Part shown: piece after piece, positions 50,489 to 52,875 of the stretch
Layout of the letters: every line of letters starts with the position of its first letter
Numbering within the stretch: position 1 is the stretch's first letter
Assembly: GCA_023053685.1 (NCBI GenBank)
Contig: JALIGW010000001.1
Location: forward strand, 163,304,547 to 163,368,546
Origin: Diadophis punctatus similis
Taxonomy: Eukaryota > Chordata > Lepidosauria > Squamata > Dipsadidae
Length of the DNA stretch: 64,000 nt
Reading direction: 5' to 3'
Notes under the pieces: model-generated
What the model saw: only the letters and a program-made list of their open reading frames with translations
The model's database searches: none
Told to the model about the DNA's origin: nothing
Made by a program: the position numbers and the translations under genes

Positions 50489-52875
50489 AGTTATTTAAGA
50501 TGTTGCCTATCAGATGAAATCCATTCATACCCAGAGTGCATTGAAACATAGGCAGTTTTCATTATTGGAAACAATGATGTGACTTCTTGTGAGCCATCAC
50601 TTTCTGCTATACATATAAATACTGTAGGTTAACAAAACCCATGAAATGGGATTTCACCACAATATTCAAAGTAATAGTTGCACGGAAAATAAAATAATTG
50701 GTTCCAGTTCAACAGAAATTGCCAATTAAAAATTCTAAATATATTTTATATGTTTATTAAGGAAACACTATATAACAGCAAAAGAGGGTAAGCCCATACC
50801 CAAAGTATATGTGGTATCACTTGTATTCTGCTGTAGTTCTTCAAAATGAGCATTTTCTTTTCTGAGCTTTCCTCGAGCAGAAAACTTCCTCTTCTCCATT
50901 TTGCACACACAAAGATTCACATCTCCAATCTCAATGGTAACTGCTCAAGCCTAGTATCATTTTTCTAAATCACAATCAAATTGTGCACTATTCAAATTCG
51001 CATTGATTGTGACTTACCTATACAATAATTTATATATATGAATTCATGACTTCTATGAATATAAATGAGATAATCCTGAACATACTTCCATGTGATAGTG
51101 TATAACTATTTTTTCCTATAGTTAAAAAATCTTTTTAACGATATATTCAATCATATAAATTCTAAAAGGCTACAACATTTTAAAAAACACCATGTTCTTA
51201 AGGACTAAAATTCCTGTGCTAGTCAGCACTTCTAATTGGATTTTTAGTTCTGCCACATATTTGATAGGTGTACAATACATTTTAGTATTAATTATCATAC
51301 AGTAGTTTCTCTACTAAAGCAGTGTGATTTTTAAATATTGGCTCTATCTGCAGGTTCTAAGGCTGATCTTCTGCCTGTGGAGAAGAAGTTTCCTCATCTC
51401 AGGAATGAAGAAAAGGGTAAGATCAGGTTTATCCCCTGATACTAAAAACATAAATGTTCAGGACCGTAGTTTAAAACAAAGCAGCTTTAGTATAAATATA
51501 AGCATATGATTCAGGTGGTTAAAAAAGAGCTAAATAAGAAAATTCATATAATATTTGTAGAACTTTAAAACTGAATGTGTATCCCTGAAATAGCAAGCAC
51601 TAACTATAAATACTGTTCAGTGTAATATTACAGGCGTATGTAGATTTAAAAACTTTGCTAATTCCTGTGCTAGTCAGCACTTTTAATTGGATTTTTAGTT
51701 CTGCCACATATTTGATAGGTGTACAATAATATTTTACAGACTTTATGAATAATATCCTGGATTCCACTTGTATCCATTTAAAAAGAGTCCGTTGCTGCTG
51801 TATTACCTGAGGAAGGGAGGGAGGGAGGGAAGGAAGGAAAGGAAGGAAGCAAGATTCCTTGGTCTTAATTCAACTATATGCTGCTTTTGTCTTAGTCTTA
51901 TCTGAAAATGTTTCTAGAATGCAAATTGGGGTATTTGTTCAGAACTGCCTATGCCCATGGAAAAAACTTTCATAAATCATTTCTACATTATTTTTATGGT
52001 AAACATTATTCTCTCACTCTGTTCCCAGACGAAAAAACAGTGTTGGATCAGAAGATATCTAAACCAGTGGCTCCCCAAGTACCACCAAAAAAACCTGTCC
52101 CTCCAAACAAGGCTAATAGCATATTAAAAGCTGGGATGTTGCTTTCAAAATGGCCAGATAAAACGGTTTTGCAACCATCAGTTTCTAAGTAAGCATCTTA
52201 TTTTGTGCGTGAAATTCTTTGAAATGCCGTTTTGAAATTGCTGTGAGACAAAGTTTGAACATGATAAGAATTGCACATGTAACTATATTGCAAACTATTA
52301 ATACATCCTTATTTACCTTTTATAATTCTGTCCTTCCAAAGAATCATTTTGAGATGGGGAGAACATGCTATAGGTTTTTACATTCACACTTGTTTTTGCC
52401 ATCTCGATTTGTTTTCTTTATTGTTATTTTCTCAGACACACAGAGTAGTGAAATGTAATTTCTCTACTTTATTTCTCAAGTGTATGATGAAACCATAAAT
52501 TGCTGAGTATGTAAATCATCAGTTGTAGTAACAGTTAGATAAAAGAGAACTGAAGGAAGGAACCTGCATGTAAGAAGTGCGTCTCTGCATATATTTCAGC
52601 CTCTAACTCACAATTTGAAGAACTGGATTCTTGAAGTACTGATGGAATTTTTGTAAAAGCATATATAAAGTTTTTGTTACATATTTTATTTTTCCTTAAT
52701 TGCTGATAAAATTATTTAACTTTCAAACATAGGATAAATGGAGAAATTGCATCCTGGAGGCCAAAGTCCGAAATTGAGCCAGCAGTGAAACCAAAGATAG
52801 ACTCTGAACAGTTACCATTGAAATCAAAATCAGTAGAGGTAGACTCAGCCGCACTGTGGAACTTGAAAGAAACAG
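1738..52875 (+). CDS. CD2AP: CD2-associated protein (partial gene, exons 1-13)
   Basis: CD2AP is a cytoplasmic scaffold. Family knowledge: its SH3 domains bind PxxxPR motifs in CD2, CBL, nephrin/podocin complexes and endocytic partners, and it links receptors to actin. Joining the 13 exons gives an open frame of 476 codons plus one base. Order: SH3-A (about residues 3-58), linker, SH3-B (about 110-165), linker with the motif [21 protein letters not shown]3-C (about 277-335), then a Lys/Pro-rich region with [14 protein letters not shown]. Each SH3 keeps its acidic RT loop (DDEL or NEDEL), GW(L/W) and FP(D/S)NF motif. All introns are GT-AG and all phases agree. Mammalian CD2AP is about 639 residues, so about a quarter of the protein, including the C-terminal coiled coil, is missing here and should lie past 64000. 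The paralogue SH3KBP1 (CIN85) fits less well in the linker and RT-loop sequences. Confidence 0.97.
1931..3869. other. Intron 1, AT-rich, no feature recognised
   Basis: AT-rich intronic sequence after the CpG island. Only short chance ORFs and small A/T tracts are visible. Confidence 0.5.
3878..4592. mobile_element. hAT-type nonautonomous element with CpG-rich subrepeats
   Basis: Ends are CGTGATGGCGAAC on the left and the inverted form GTTAGCCACCACTG on the right. Both resemble the common CAGTGGTGGCGAACC hAT terminus. Flanks ACTAGAAC and ACTAGAGT (one base offset) look like a decayed 8-bp target duplication. The interior repeats the motif GGAACCCGGAAGTGCAGCT and its inverse several times with GCATGCGC-rich spacers. 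A non-repetitive AT-rich segment at about 4020-4270 interrupts this pattern and may be a nested insertion. Confidence 0.65.
4600..6304. other. Intron 1, no feature recognised
   Basis: AT-rich intron sequence. No exon, RNA gene or clear repeat could be named. Confidence 0.45.
6305..6437. mobile_element. Short MITE with CCGTGTTTCCCC / AATAAGAC termini
   Basis: The left end CCGTGTTTCCCCAAAAATAA and the right end (inverted CCGTTTTCTCCAAAATAA) form terminal inverted repeats, with GGTCTTAT and GATGTCTTAT inside them. The left flank is TA. This matches a widespread reptile MITE recalled from genome reading. Degenerate right end. Confidence 0.6.
6918..7065 (-). mobile_element. 3' end of L2/CR1-clade LINE (reverse orientation)
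   Basis: A TTTA-repeat start is followed by the inverse of the LINE 3' UTR signature (CGCCCTGAGTCC style) seen at 17570-17640 and 50345-50400. 5'-truncated. Confidence 0.6.
7070..8310. other. Intron 1, no feature recognised
   Basis: AT-rich sequence with scattered short ORFs. Nothing recognisable. Confidence 0.4.
8317..9006. mobile_element. MITE with GTATTTTTCGGAGTATAAGA termini
   Basis: Terminal inverted repeats CATATTTTTCGGAGTATAAG (left) and the inverse of CAGTATTTTTCGGAGTATAA (right), next to TA dinucleotides, suggest a Tc1/mariner-like element. The interior holds three 20-base tandem units (about 8437-8485), two copies of the GTGGACTTCAACTCCCAGAA motif (about 8512 and 8661), an inverted copy of it (about 8558-8577) and a TTTTTGCAAAAA-rich palindromic section at 8720-8900. 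Confidence 0.7.
9315..9744. mobile_element. hAT-type MITE, copy 1, with perfect target duplication
   Basis: Termini CAGGGGCAGGTTGCT and inverse CAGAGGTGGGTTCCT. The flanks 9307-9314 and 9745-9752 are both AACATAGT, an exact 8-bp duplication typical of hAT insertion. The interior is GC-rich with alternating inverted copies of a TTTTGCTTCTGCGCATGC motif. The same family recurs at 25603-26028. The ORFs across it are compositional. Confidence 0.88.
9760..11020. other. Intron 1, no feature recognised
   Basis: AT-rich intron sequence without recognisable genes or bounded repeats. Confidence 0.4.
11025..11070. repeat. 46-bp perfect palindrome
   Basis: Two 23-base arms starting CTTTGTCTAAAATACTATTT are exact inverse copies with no spacer. 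AT-rich. It could form a cruciform in DNA or a hairpin in RNA. No terminal motif or target duplication identifies it as a known MITE. Confidence 0.9.
11935..12281. mobile_element. TA-flanked MITE (CAGGTAGTCC family), copy a
   Basis: Begins CAGGTGGTCC and ends GGACTACCTG, flanked by TA on both sides, suggesting a Tc1/mariner-type TA target. The interior holds the family's typical TTAAGTGA and GATCACATGACC pieces. Further copies or fragments occur at 12284-12770, 21446-21904, 29208-29620, 37016-37164, 46103-46425, 47084-47260, 55306-55696 and 60238-60384. Confidence 0.75.
12284..12770. mobile_element. Degenerate second copy of the CAGGTAGTCC MITE, interrupted by a hAT hairpin
   Basis: Starts CAGGTAGTCATCGACTTACT directly after copy a and resumes after the hairpin insertion (12337-12490) with family sequence such as GTTGGAAGCAGGCTGTGAAGG and CACTGGTTGCTCAGTGAC. 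The right end is lost. Confidence 0.5.
12337..12482. mobile_element. Hairpin hAT MITE with perfect 8-bp target duplication
   Basis: A 146-base near-perfect inverted repeat: it starts CAGGGATGGGCAAACTACAG and ends with the inverse. The arms meet near 12410 around GCATGCACGCATGGC. Flanks 12329-12336 and 12483-12490 are both CTCTAGGC. The arms carry GTGGACTTCAACTCCCAGAA, a motif also found at 8512, 8661 and, inverted, about 26202. Inserted inside another MITE. Confidence 0.9.
12771..16259. other. Intron 1, 3' part; possible antisense L1-like remnant
   Basis: 12980-13130 looks like a reversed fragment of a MIR-like SINE (GACTGGGCCTGATGTCACTT region). From about 13950 to 15640 the + strand is strikingly T-rich and its complement A-rich, with phrases resembling a decayed L1 ORF1 / 5' region. 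I cannot name a domain. A (TTTTG)n tract lies at about 14911-14935. The rest has no recognisable feature. Confidence 0.35.
16260..16420 (+). CDS. CD2AP: CD2AP exon 2, SH3-A
   Basis: Encodes residues 2-55, nearly all of the first SH3 domain. The acceptor is a pyrimidine-rich tract ending CCCCAG at 16259 and the donor is GTAAGC at 16421. Visible SH3 features are the EYNYDA start, the acidic RT loop VHDDEL, the GWLEGEL strand and the FPDNFV end. Family knowledge: this domain binds CD2 and CBL. Phase in 1, phase out 0. A tRNA-derived SINE lies only 60 bases downstream of the donor. Confidence 0.97.
16481..16708 (+). mobile_element. tRNA-derived SINE with L2/MIR-like tail
   Basis: Begins AGCCATGGTGGTGCAATGGT (A-box-like) with a GGCAGTTCGATTCTGAG B-box-like segment. 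It continues CCTTCCGAGGTCGGTAAAAT and ends GCGGTATATAAGTCTAAGTG plus a CTATTG tail. This is a very common squamate SINE. It lies 60 bases downstream of the exon 2 donor, in the same orientation as CD2AP. Confidence 0.85.
16890..17648 (+). mobile_element. 5'-truncated L2/CR1-clade LINE with RT C-terminus and 3' UTR
   Basis: Translated pieces read [20 protein letters not shown], then [20 protein letters not shown] and [20 protein letters not shown], the C-terminal part of a LINE reverse transcriptase ORF. Frames are broken by stops near 17045 and 17078. The 3' UTR ends with GAGCCGCCCAGAGTTCCTCA and an AAATA tail. Same family as the minus-strand copy at 55914-56970. Confidence 0.85.
17649..21445. 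other. Intron 2, mostly unrecognised
   Basis: 17650-17740 resembles a fragment of a MIR-like SINE (GGTTGGGCTGAGAAGTGAGT, TTCATGCCTAAGGCAGGACT). An AT-rich imperfect inverted repeat lies at about 18278-18320 (arms CATTACATTAC / GTAATGTAATG). ORFs at 19342-19569 and 19822-20085 on the minus strand are not recognised and probably chance. Otherwise AT-rich. Confidence 0.4.
21446..21904. mobile_element. CAGGTAGTCC-family MITE, copy b, carrying a U2 fragment
   Basis: Begins CGGTAGTCCTCAATTTAC and ends TTGAATACTACCTG, with typical interior (GACCATTGCAGCATCCCCAT, GTCACATGATCAAAATTCAG). At 21517-21547 it is interrupted by sequence from U2 snRNA plus about 50 bases of other DNA. Confidence 0.75.
21517..21547 (-). 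pseudogene. U2 snRNA 5' fragment (pseudogene piece)
   Basis: The minus strand reads TTCTCAGCCTTTTGGCTAAG followed by ATCAAGTGTAG. This equals bases about 6-36 of vertebrate U2 snRNA, with one change (CGG to CAG). The match stops there: no Sm site, branch-point-binding segment or 3' stem-loops follow. It is not a functional gene. Small nuclear RNA fragments of this kind usually come from LINE-mediated reverse transcription. Confidence 0.88.
22025..22440 (+). mobile_element. CR1 LINE reverse-transcriptase remnant
   Basis: Translates to [20 protein letters not shown] followed by [24 protein letters not shown] is the catalytic motif of the RT palm. A stop follows at 22208 and the frame then drifts. 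It continues as decayed CR1 sequence to about 22440 (AGCAGGCTGTATACTACAGC region). 5' part, thumb and 3' UTR absent. Confidence 0.8.
22445..24500 (+). mobile_element. Probable L1-like LINE remnant (5' UTR, ORF1-like, 3' region; ORF2 missing)
   Basis: A GC-rich start (GGAAGTGTCGCGGCGAGACA) passes into strongly A-rich sense sequence, the typical L1 bias. At 23467-23715 an 82-codon ORF contains a twofold repeat of an [18 protein letters not shown] unit and charged, coiled-coil-like sequence. Another short ORF at 23717-23908 is Lys/Arg/Glu-rich. No reverse-transcriptase motif is present. It could be a nonautonomous derivative. The family is inferred from composition and layout, not from a domain. 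Confidence 0.4.
24738..24960 (+). mobile_element. tRNA-derived SINE, second family
   Basis: Starts GCTGTGGCCTAGAGGTGAAG (A-box-like) with GATTGCATATTCAATCCTAG (B-box-like), continues GGCAGCAACAGATGTTTCTC and GGAAGGGCATCCGGCCAGTA, and ends in an A-tract. The GGCATCCGG section resembles the tail of BovB-mobilised SINEs. The ORF spanning this region (24418-25017) is not a gene. Confidence 0.65.
25018..25392. other. Intron 2, last part
   Basis: AT-rich sequence leading to the exon 3 acceptor. Nothing recognised. Confidence 0.4.
25393..25540 (+). CDS. CD2AP: CD2AP exon 3, SH3-A to SH3-B linker
   Basis: Encodes residues 56-104 plus the first base of codon 105. It begins EVKRETE and holds the conserved stretch [20 protein letters not shown], then a basic tail ending GKGFRRR. 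The acceptor AG is at 25391-25392. I chose donor GTATGT at 25541 because it keeps the basic linker before KKR. A second possible donor, GTAAAG at 25523, is in the same phase and would remove six residues. Phase in 0, out 1. Confidence 0.93.
25603..26028. mobile_element. hAT-type MITE, copy 2, with perfect target duplication
   Basis: Same family as 9315-9744: the left end CAAGGCCGGGTTGCTCACTT and the right end GGCAGGAACCCACCTCTG match that copy. Flanks 25595-25602 and 26029-26036 are both ATACACAT. It landed in a TA-microsatellite 62 bases downstream of the exon 3 donor, next to the start of the GATA-tailed repeat. Confidence 0.88.
26050..26820. promoter_or_regulatory. CpG-rich block in intron 3 (captured promoter-like DNA)
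   Basis: G+C and CpG density match those of the CD2AP promoter island although this is deep intron. It includes the remnant MXD-like start-codon exon on the minus strand, so it may be a copied CpG-island promoter with first exon and part of intron 1. Long ORFs on both strands here are compositional. Whether it has promoter activity cannot be told from sequence. Confidence 0.5.
26565..26621 (-). pseudogene. Dead copy of an MXD (MAD) family first exon, MXD4-like
   Basis: The minus strand from 26621 reads [25 protein letters not shown] proteins begin with the Sin3-interacting domain, and MXD4 begins M-E-L-NSLLILLEAAEYLERR. Sixteen of these 19 positions agree with MXD4. Codons 2 and 3 are both TAG, apparently from GAG and CTG. 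After ERR similarity stops, close to where exon 1 ends in MXD genes. Known role of the parent: a MAX partner that recruits SIN3/HDAC to repress MYC targets. This copy cannot make that protein. GC content matches a copied CpG-island exon. Confidence 0.72.
27024..27115. repeat. (GATA)n microsatellite, Bkm type
   Basis: About 22 GATA units with one internal break near 27040 (GATGATAG). It follows directly on the 3' part of the interspersed repeat, so it probably grew from that element's tail. GATA arrays are notably abundant in snakes. Confidence 0.95.
27245..28052. mobile_element. 808-bp hAT element with perfect 8-bp target duplication
   Basis: Termini CAGTGGTTCCCAACCTTTCT and the inverse of CAGTGGTTCCCAACCTGGGG. 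Flanks 27237-27244 and 28053-28060 are both ATCTAGAG. No transposase is encoded. The interior holds a long inverted repeat: the left arm with GAGAGATATTAGCACAGGGC and the right arm with GCCCTGCGCTAATATCTCTC. Confidence 0.9.
28258..28362 (+). mobile_element. CR1 (snake-type L3) LINE 3' end with ATTCT tail
   Basis: Reads GTACACTGAGAGCATATGCA and CAATCACACTTGGCCAATAA, followed by an ATTCT microsatellite tail at 28346-28361. This is the signature of the CR1 elements that seed pentanucleotide microsatellites in snakes. Strong taxonomic clue. Confidence 0.8.
28363..29207. other. Intron 3, possible old LTR fragment
   Basis: 28505-28790 begins TGTCAGGCCCAAACCCAAAG and has a CTTTATTTG segment (an inverse polyadenylation-like signal), which could be a reversed LTR. 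No matching end or target duplication was found. Otherwise nothing recognised. Confidence 0.25.
29208..29620. mobile_element. CAGGTAGTCC-family MITE, copy c
   Basis: Begins CAGGTAGTCCTTGTACTACC, contains CAATTGGGATCAGAATTTGG and the CACTGGTTGCTGTGCACCCA variant interior, and ends near GTGAGGACTAACTA. Degenerate. Confidence 0.6.
29621..30988. other. Intron 3, last part, no feature recognised
   Basis: AT-rich sequence with an unrecognised pair of overlapping sense/antisense ORFs at 30519-30783, most likely chance. Confidence 0.4.
30989..31089 (+). CDS. CD2AP: CD2AP exon 4, SH3-B first half
   Basis: Encodes residues 105 (split) to 138: the basic linker SKKRPCK, then [20 protein letters not shown], the first strand and RT loop of SH3-B. 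Acceptor CAACAG ends at 30988 and donor GTAAGG starts at 31090. Phase in 1, out 0. The intron cuts SH3-B after NEE, just before the conserved tryptophans. Confidence 0.97.
31521..31655. mobile_element. 135-bp hAT MITE
   Basis: Termini CAGGAGTGTCAAACACGCGG and the inverse of CAGGGGTGTCAAACTCGCAG. Flanks ATCTAGAA (31513-31520) and ACCTAGAA (31656-31663) agree at 7 of 8 positions. Internal deletion derivative of a widespread reptile family. Confidence 0.85.
31664..32490. other. Intron 4, no feature recognised
   Basis: AT-rich intron sequence. A minus-strand ORF at 32180-32473 is not recognised. Confidence 0.4.
32491..32694 (-). mobile_element. Solo LTR (204 bp)
   Basis: Ends TGTTA and TAACA form the standard TG...CA LTR boundary. 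Flanks TTTCC and TTACC fit a 5-bp target duplication with one mismatch. On the minus strand, CCCTATAAAAGGGCTGG is a TATA-type promoter, followed about 55 bases later by GAGTAAAGAGC, a polyadenylation-like signal. An internal CGTTTGAGCGGGAGAATGCT inverted repeat is visible. No internal retrovirus or retrotransposon genes remain. The superfamily is not decidable. Confidence 0.65.
32695..33372. other. Intron 4, last part, no feature recognised
   Basis: Intron sequence up to the exon 5 acceptor. No repeat boundary or gene could be supported. Confidence 0.4.
33373..33493 (+). CDS. CD2AP: CD2AP exon 5, SH3-B second half
   Basis: Encodes residues 139-178 plus one base. Starts [20 protein letters not shown], containing the SH3 tryptophan pair and the FPSNFV motif, then an acidic tail ([15 protein letters not shown]). 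Acceptor CCACAG ends at 33372; donor GTAATA begins at 33494. Phase in 0, out 1. Confidence 0.96.
33781..33870 (-). mobile_element. CR1 3' end fragment (reverse orientation)
   Basis: AATCATAGAATCATAGGGCT followed by CCTTCTAGTCCAACCAAGAT is the inverse of the CR1 3' terminus with its octamer-type tail. Short and 5'-truncated. Confidence 0.65.
34046..34523. mobile_element. MITE with GTATTTTTCGGAGTATAAGA termini, copy 2
   Basis: The left end CCGTATTTTTCGGAGTATAA and the right inverse end (ACTGTATTTTTCGGAGTATA) match 8317-9006. The interior has several repeats of a TTTTTCAGCCCTAACGAGG-type unit at 34150-34380. Confidence 0.7.
35176..35730 (+). mobile_element. Possible second decayed LINE 3' region
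   Basis: Text such as CATAGAACCAAGTTATTTGAGA and GAGAGCCAAGAGGCTAGCGA resembles the C-terminal reverse-transcriptase and 3' UTR section of the same LINE clade. All frames are broken. Boundaries approximate. Confidence 0.35.
35731..37015. other. Intron 5, no feature recognised
   Basis: AT-rich intron sequence with a GC-richer patch at 36840-37015 that I could not identify. Confidence 0.4.
37016..37164. mobile_element. CAGGTAGTCC-family MITE fragment, copy d
   Basis: Starts ATTTAACAACTTGCACTTCT and ends CGTAACTTGAGGACTACTAT. Strongly shortened and decayed. Confidence 0.45.
37265..37325 (+). mobile_element. SINE head fragment
   Basis: GTGAGGTGGTTAATACCCTG and GCTAGAAACTGGGAGACCAA resemble the tRNA-related head of the MIR-like reptile SINE. 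Truncated. Confidence 0.4.
37552..37733 (+). CDS. CD2AP: CD2AP exon 6, SH3-B to SH3-C linker
   Basis: Encodes residues 179 (split) to 239. A Ser/Pro-rich variable start is followed by the strongly conserved [19 protein letters not shown] and then a Ser-rich, charged end ([14 protein letters not shown]). Acceptor TTTTAG ends at 37551 and donor GTAATG starts at 37734. Phase in 1, out 0. The flanking linker is the part most diverged from mammals. Confidence 0.95.
38008..38202 (+). mobile_element. Old tRNA-derived, MIR-like SINE
   Basis: Begins AGAGCCAGTATGGTCTGTTT, continues CCTATGTTCTAGTCCATCCT and CAGTCACTCTTAGCCCAAAC, and ends with the L2-like tail GGTGGGATACAATTAAAAAG. Diverged full-length copy in intron 6. 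Confidence 0.65.
38203..39445. other. Intron 6, no feature recognised
   Basis: AT-rich intron sequence up to the exon 7 acceptor. Confidence 0.4.
39446..39554 (+). CDS. CD2AP: CD2AP exon 7, linker before SH3-C
   Basis: Encodes residues 240-275 plus one base: a low-conservation, Thr/Lys/Glu-rich stretch starting [10 protein letters not shown]. Assignment rests on position, on the splice signals (acceptor TATGTAG ending 39445, donor GTATGA at 39555), on phase (0 in, 1 out) and on weak similarity of PL..L..GPK and the ETESKQK end to the mammalian linker. Confidence 0.88.
39555..40181. other. Intron 7, no feature recognised
   Basis: A 627-base AT-rich intron. Around 39855 there is text faintly like the CAGGTAGTCC MITE but too short to call. 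Confidence 0.5.
40182..40276 (+). CDS. CD2AP: CD2AP exon 8, SH3-C first half
   Basis: Encodes residues 276 (split) to 307: [20 protein letters not shown], then [11 protein letters not shown]. This is the first strand, RT loop and n-Src region of SH3-C. Acceptor TTTAAG ends at 40181; donor GTAAGT is at 40277. Phase in 1, out 0. The terminus of a DNA transposon begins only eight bases inside the intron (40285), directly next to the donor. Confidence 0.96.
40645..40923 (-). pseudogene. Transposon-encoded protein fragment ([11 protein letters not shown] family)
   Basis: A 92-codon ORF contains [31 protein letters not shown] and [21 protein letters not shown] recall this block as a recurring uncharacterised protein of mobile elements in many animals, rich in His, Asp and Glu like a transposase core, but I cannot name the superfamily. 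It lies inside the CACTG-ended transposon, so it is probably the C-terminal part of its transposase. It is cut off upstream, where the DIRS element is inserted about 70 bases away. A fragment, not a working gene. Confidence 0.6.
42062..43720 (+). pseudogene. DIRS gag-like region (broken)
   Basis: A first open stretch begins at the ATG at 42062 ([20 protein letters not shown]) and runs to a stop at 42632. A further open stretch (43082-43718) carries sequence typical of DIRS gag: [20 protein letters not shown], with a Arg/Gln-rich end. A piece in another frame (43155-43350, [20 protein letters not shown]) shows a frameshift. Gag would package the element RNA. Here at least two frame breaks make it nonfunctional. 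The long antisense ORF opposite it is a shadow. Confidence 0.65.
43735..44165 (+). pseudogene. DIRS reverse transcriptase, N-terminal part only
   Basis: Frame 43506-44048 ends with [20 protein letters not shown]. After a frameshift it resumes as FFVVPKASG and [10 protein letters not shown], the fingers region of a DIRS RT. It reads on to [15 protein letters not shown] at about 44170 and then jumps into the connector sequence, so the catalytic YxDD motif and the RNase H domain are missing. This is an internal deletion, most likely near 44175-44205. Confidence 0.7.
44175..44534 (+). pseudogene. DIRS connector region between RNase H and recombinase
   Basis: The frame reads [32 protein letters not shown] and later [19 protein letters not shown], ending in a stop at 44532. 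This matches the segment that links the RT / RNase H part to the tyrosine recombinase in vertebrate DIRS elements as I remember it. No independent function known. Confidence 0.55.
44559..45440 (+). pseudogene. DIRS tyrosine recombinase (broken)
   Basis: The N-terminal part reads [20 protein letters not shown] and [20 protein letters not shown]. The catalytic part includes [14 protein letters not shown] (first catalytic Arg region), then [11 protein letters not shown] (His-Arg box) and [11 protein letters not shown] (likely nucleophile Tyr) in a third frame. The enzyme would insert the circular DNA without target duplication. At least two frameshifts or stops break it, and the His-x-x-Arg box is short by one codon. 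Confidence 0.72.
45495..45595. repeat. DIRS internal complementary region
   Basis: CCATTCCTGGATGCTAGCTC to GGTGGAGCTAGCATCCAG. Its first half is the inverse of the left tip and its second half the inverse of the right tip, so this sequence templates joining of the two ends in DIRS replication. It also makes a local inverted repeat around GGAGAAGGGGCG. Confidence 0.8.
46103..46425. mobile_element. CAGGTAGTCC-family MITE, copy e (partial)
   Basis: Starts TCAGTCCTCGACTTAAACCA, contains GATCATGATCACATGACCGC and GGTCATAAAGTACTTTTTCT. The right end is decayed. Begins 15 bases beyond the target duplication of the CACTG element. Confidence 0.5.
46480..46965 (+). mobile_element. Decayed LINE reverse-transcriptase segment
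   Basis: Broken frames give [14 protein letters not shown], then [22 protein letters not shown] and [20 protein letters not shown]. The order of the pieces follows an RT domain (fingers, then the F-D-S palm region) of a Jockey/R4/CR1-like LINE. Many stops. Family unsure. Confidence 0.5.
47084..47260. mobile_element. CAGGTAGTCC-family MITE, copy f (internally deleted)
   Basis: CAGGTAGTCCTCGTTTAGTA at the left and AACAAGGGCTATCTATA at the right with little interior left. Confidence 0.55.
47261..47906. other. Intron 8, last part, no feature recognised
   Basis: AT-rich intron sequence leading to the exon 9 acceptor. Confidence 0.4.
47907..48011 (+). CDS. CD2AP: CD2AP exon 9, SH3-C second half
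   Basis: Encodes residues 308-342: [20 protein letters not shown] and [15 protein letters not shown]. It carries the tryptophan pair and the FPDNFA motif. Acceptor TTTTAG ends at 47906; donor GTAAGT starts at 48012. Phase 0 at both ends, length 105. It is separated from exon 8 by a 7.6-kb intron of nested transposons. Confidence 0.97.
48254..48544 (+). other. Unrecognised 96-codon ORF in intron 9
   Basis: Open from ATG at 48254 to a stop at 48542. Reads [20 protein letters not shown] in the middle. No domain, signal peptide or membrane segment recognised. No promoter or splice context supports a gene. It may be a piece of a mobile element or chance. Confidence 0.2.
48888..49141 (+). mobile_element. 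Candidate solo LTR or retroposon end
   Basis: A GC-richer block ends with AATAAATCTTTCTATTTCTT, a polyadenylation signal, followed about 50 bases later by CGGAAACTTCACA. It begins near TGTCCTAGGCTACCGGAATC, so it has TG...CA-like boundaries. No target duplication was found, so LTR identity is tentative. Confidence 0.35.
49142..50148. other. Intron 9, last part, no feature recognised
   Basis: AT-rich intron sequence. A small CTTCTT-rich patch lies at 49950. Confidence 0.4.
50149..50185 (+). CDS. CD2AP: CD2AP exon 10, small proline-rich exon
   Basis: A 37-base exon encoding residues 343-354 plus one base, [12 protein letters not shown]. This matches the [10 protein letters not shown] stretch that follows SH3-C in mammals. 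Acceptor TTTGCAG ends at 50148; donor GTATGT is at 50186. Phase in 0, out 1. Confidence 0.94.
50336..50488 (+). mobile_element. LINE 3' end with AAAC / AAAT tail
   Basis: CGCCGCCCTGAGTCCTGCGG and GTTGGGCGGCTTATAAGAAC followed by (AAAC)n and (AAAT)n to 50488. Only the 3' UTR tip is left. Same L2/CR1 clade as 16890-17648. Confidence 0.75.
51210..51277 (+). repeat. 68-bp direct repeat, copy 1 (upstream of exon 11)
   Basis: ATTCCTGTGCTAGTCAGCAC to GATAGGTGTACAATA. It matches 51661-51728 with one difference (C for T). It ends 76 bases before exon 11. Confidence 0.93.
51354..51416 (+). CDS. CD2AP: CD2AP exon 11
   Basis: A 63-base exon encoding residues 355 (split) to 375 plus one base: [20 protein letters not shown]. 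It resembles the mammalian ELIAAEKKYFSLKPEEK stretch. Acceptor CTGCAG ends at 51353; donor GTAAGA starts at 51417. Phase 1 at both ends, so skipping it would keep the frame. It lies between two nearly identical 68-base direct repeats. Confidence 0.92.
51661..51728 (+). repeat. 68-bp direct repeat, copy 2 (downstream of exon 11)
   Basis: Same sequence as 51210-51277 except one base, 451 bases further on. It lies in intron 11. No terminal inverted repeat or poly-A tail marks it as a known transposon. Confidence 0.93.
51812..51850. repeat. GGAA/GGGA purine tract
   Basis: GGAAGGGAGGGAGGGAGGGA followed by AAGGAAGGAAAGGAAGG. Simple repeat in intron 11. Confidence 0.85.
52029..52188 (+). CDS. CD2AP: CD2AP exon 12, proline-rich region
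   Basis: Encodes residues 376 (split) to 428 plus two bases. Contains [17 protein letters not shown], a strongly conserved ligand region for other SH3 proteins. The end of the exon ([14 protein letters not shown]) lacks the oligoproline run seen at this place in mammals. Acceptor TCCCAG ends at 52028; donor GTAAGC begins at 52189. Phase in 1, out 2. Confidence 0.94.
52733..52875 (+). CDS. CD2AP: CD2AP exon 13
   Basis: Encodes residues 429 (split) to 476 plus one base. It starts INGEIASW and contains [20 protein letters not shown], matching the mammalian INGEV...LKLDSEQLPLRPKSVDFDS. Acceptor CATAG ends at 52732; donor GTACAT at 52876. Phase in 2, out 1. It is the last recognisable exon. The next should begin with an Asp codon completed by AT and a DVVNFDD-like stretch, which I could not find before 64000. 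Confidence 0.94.
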
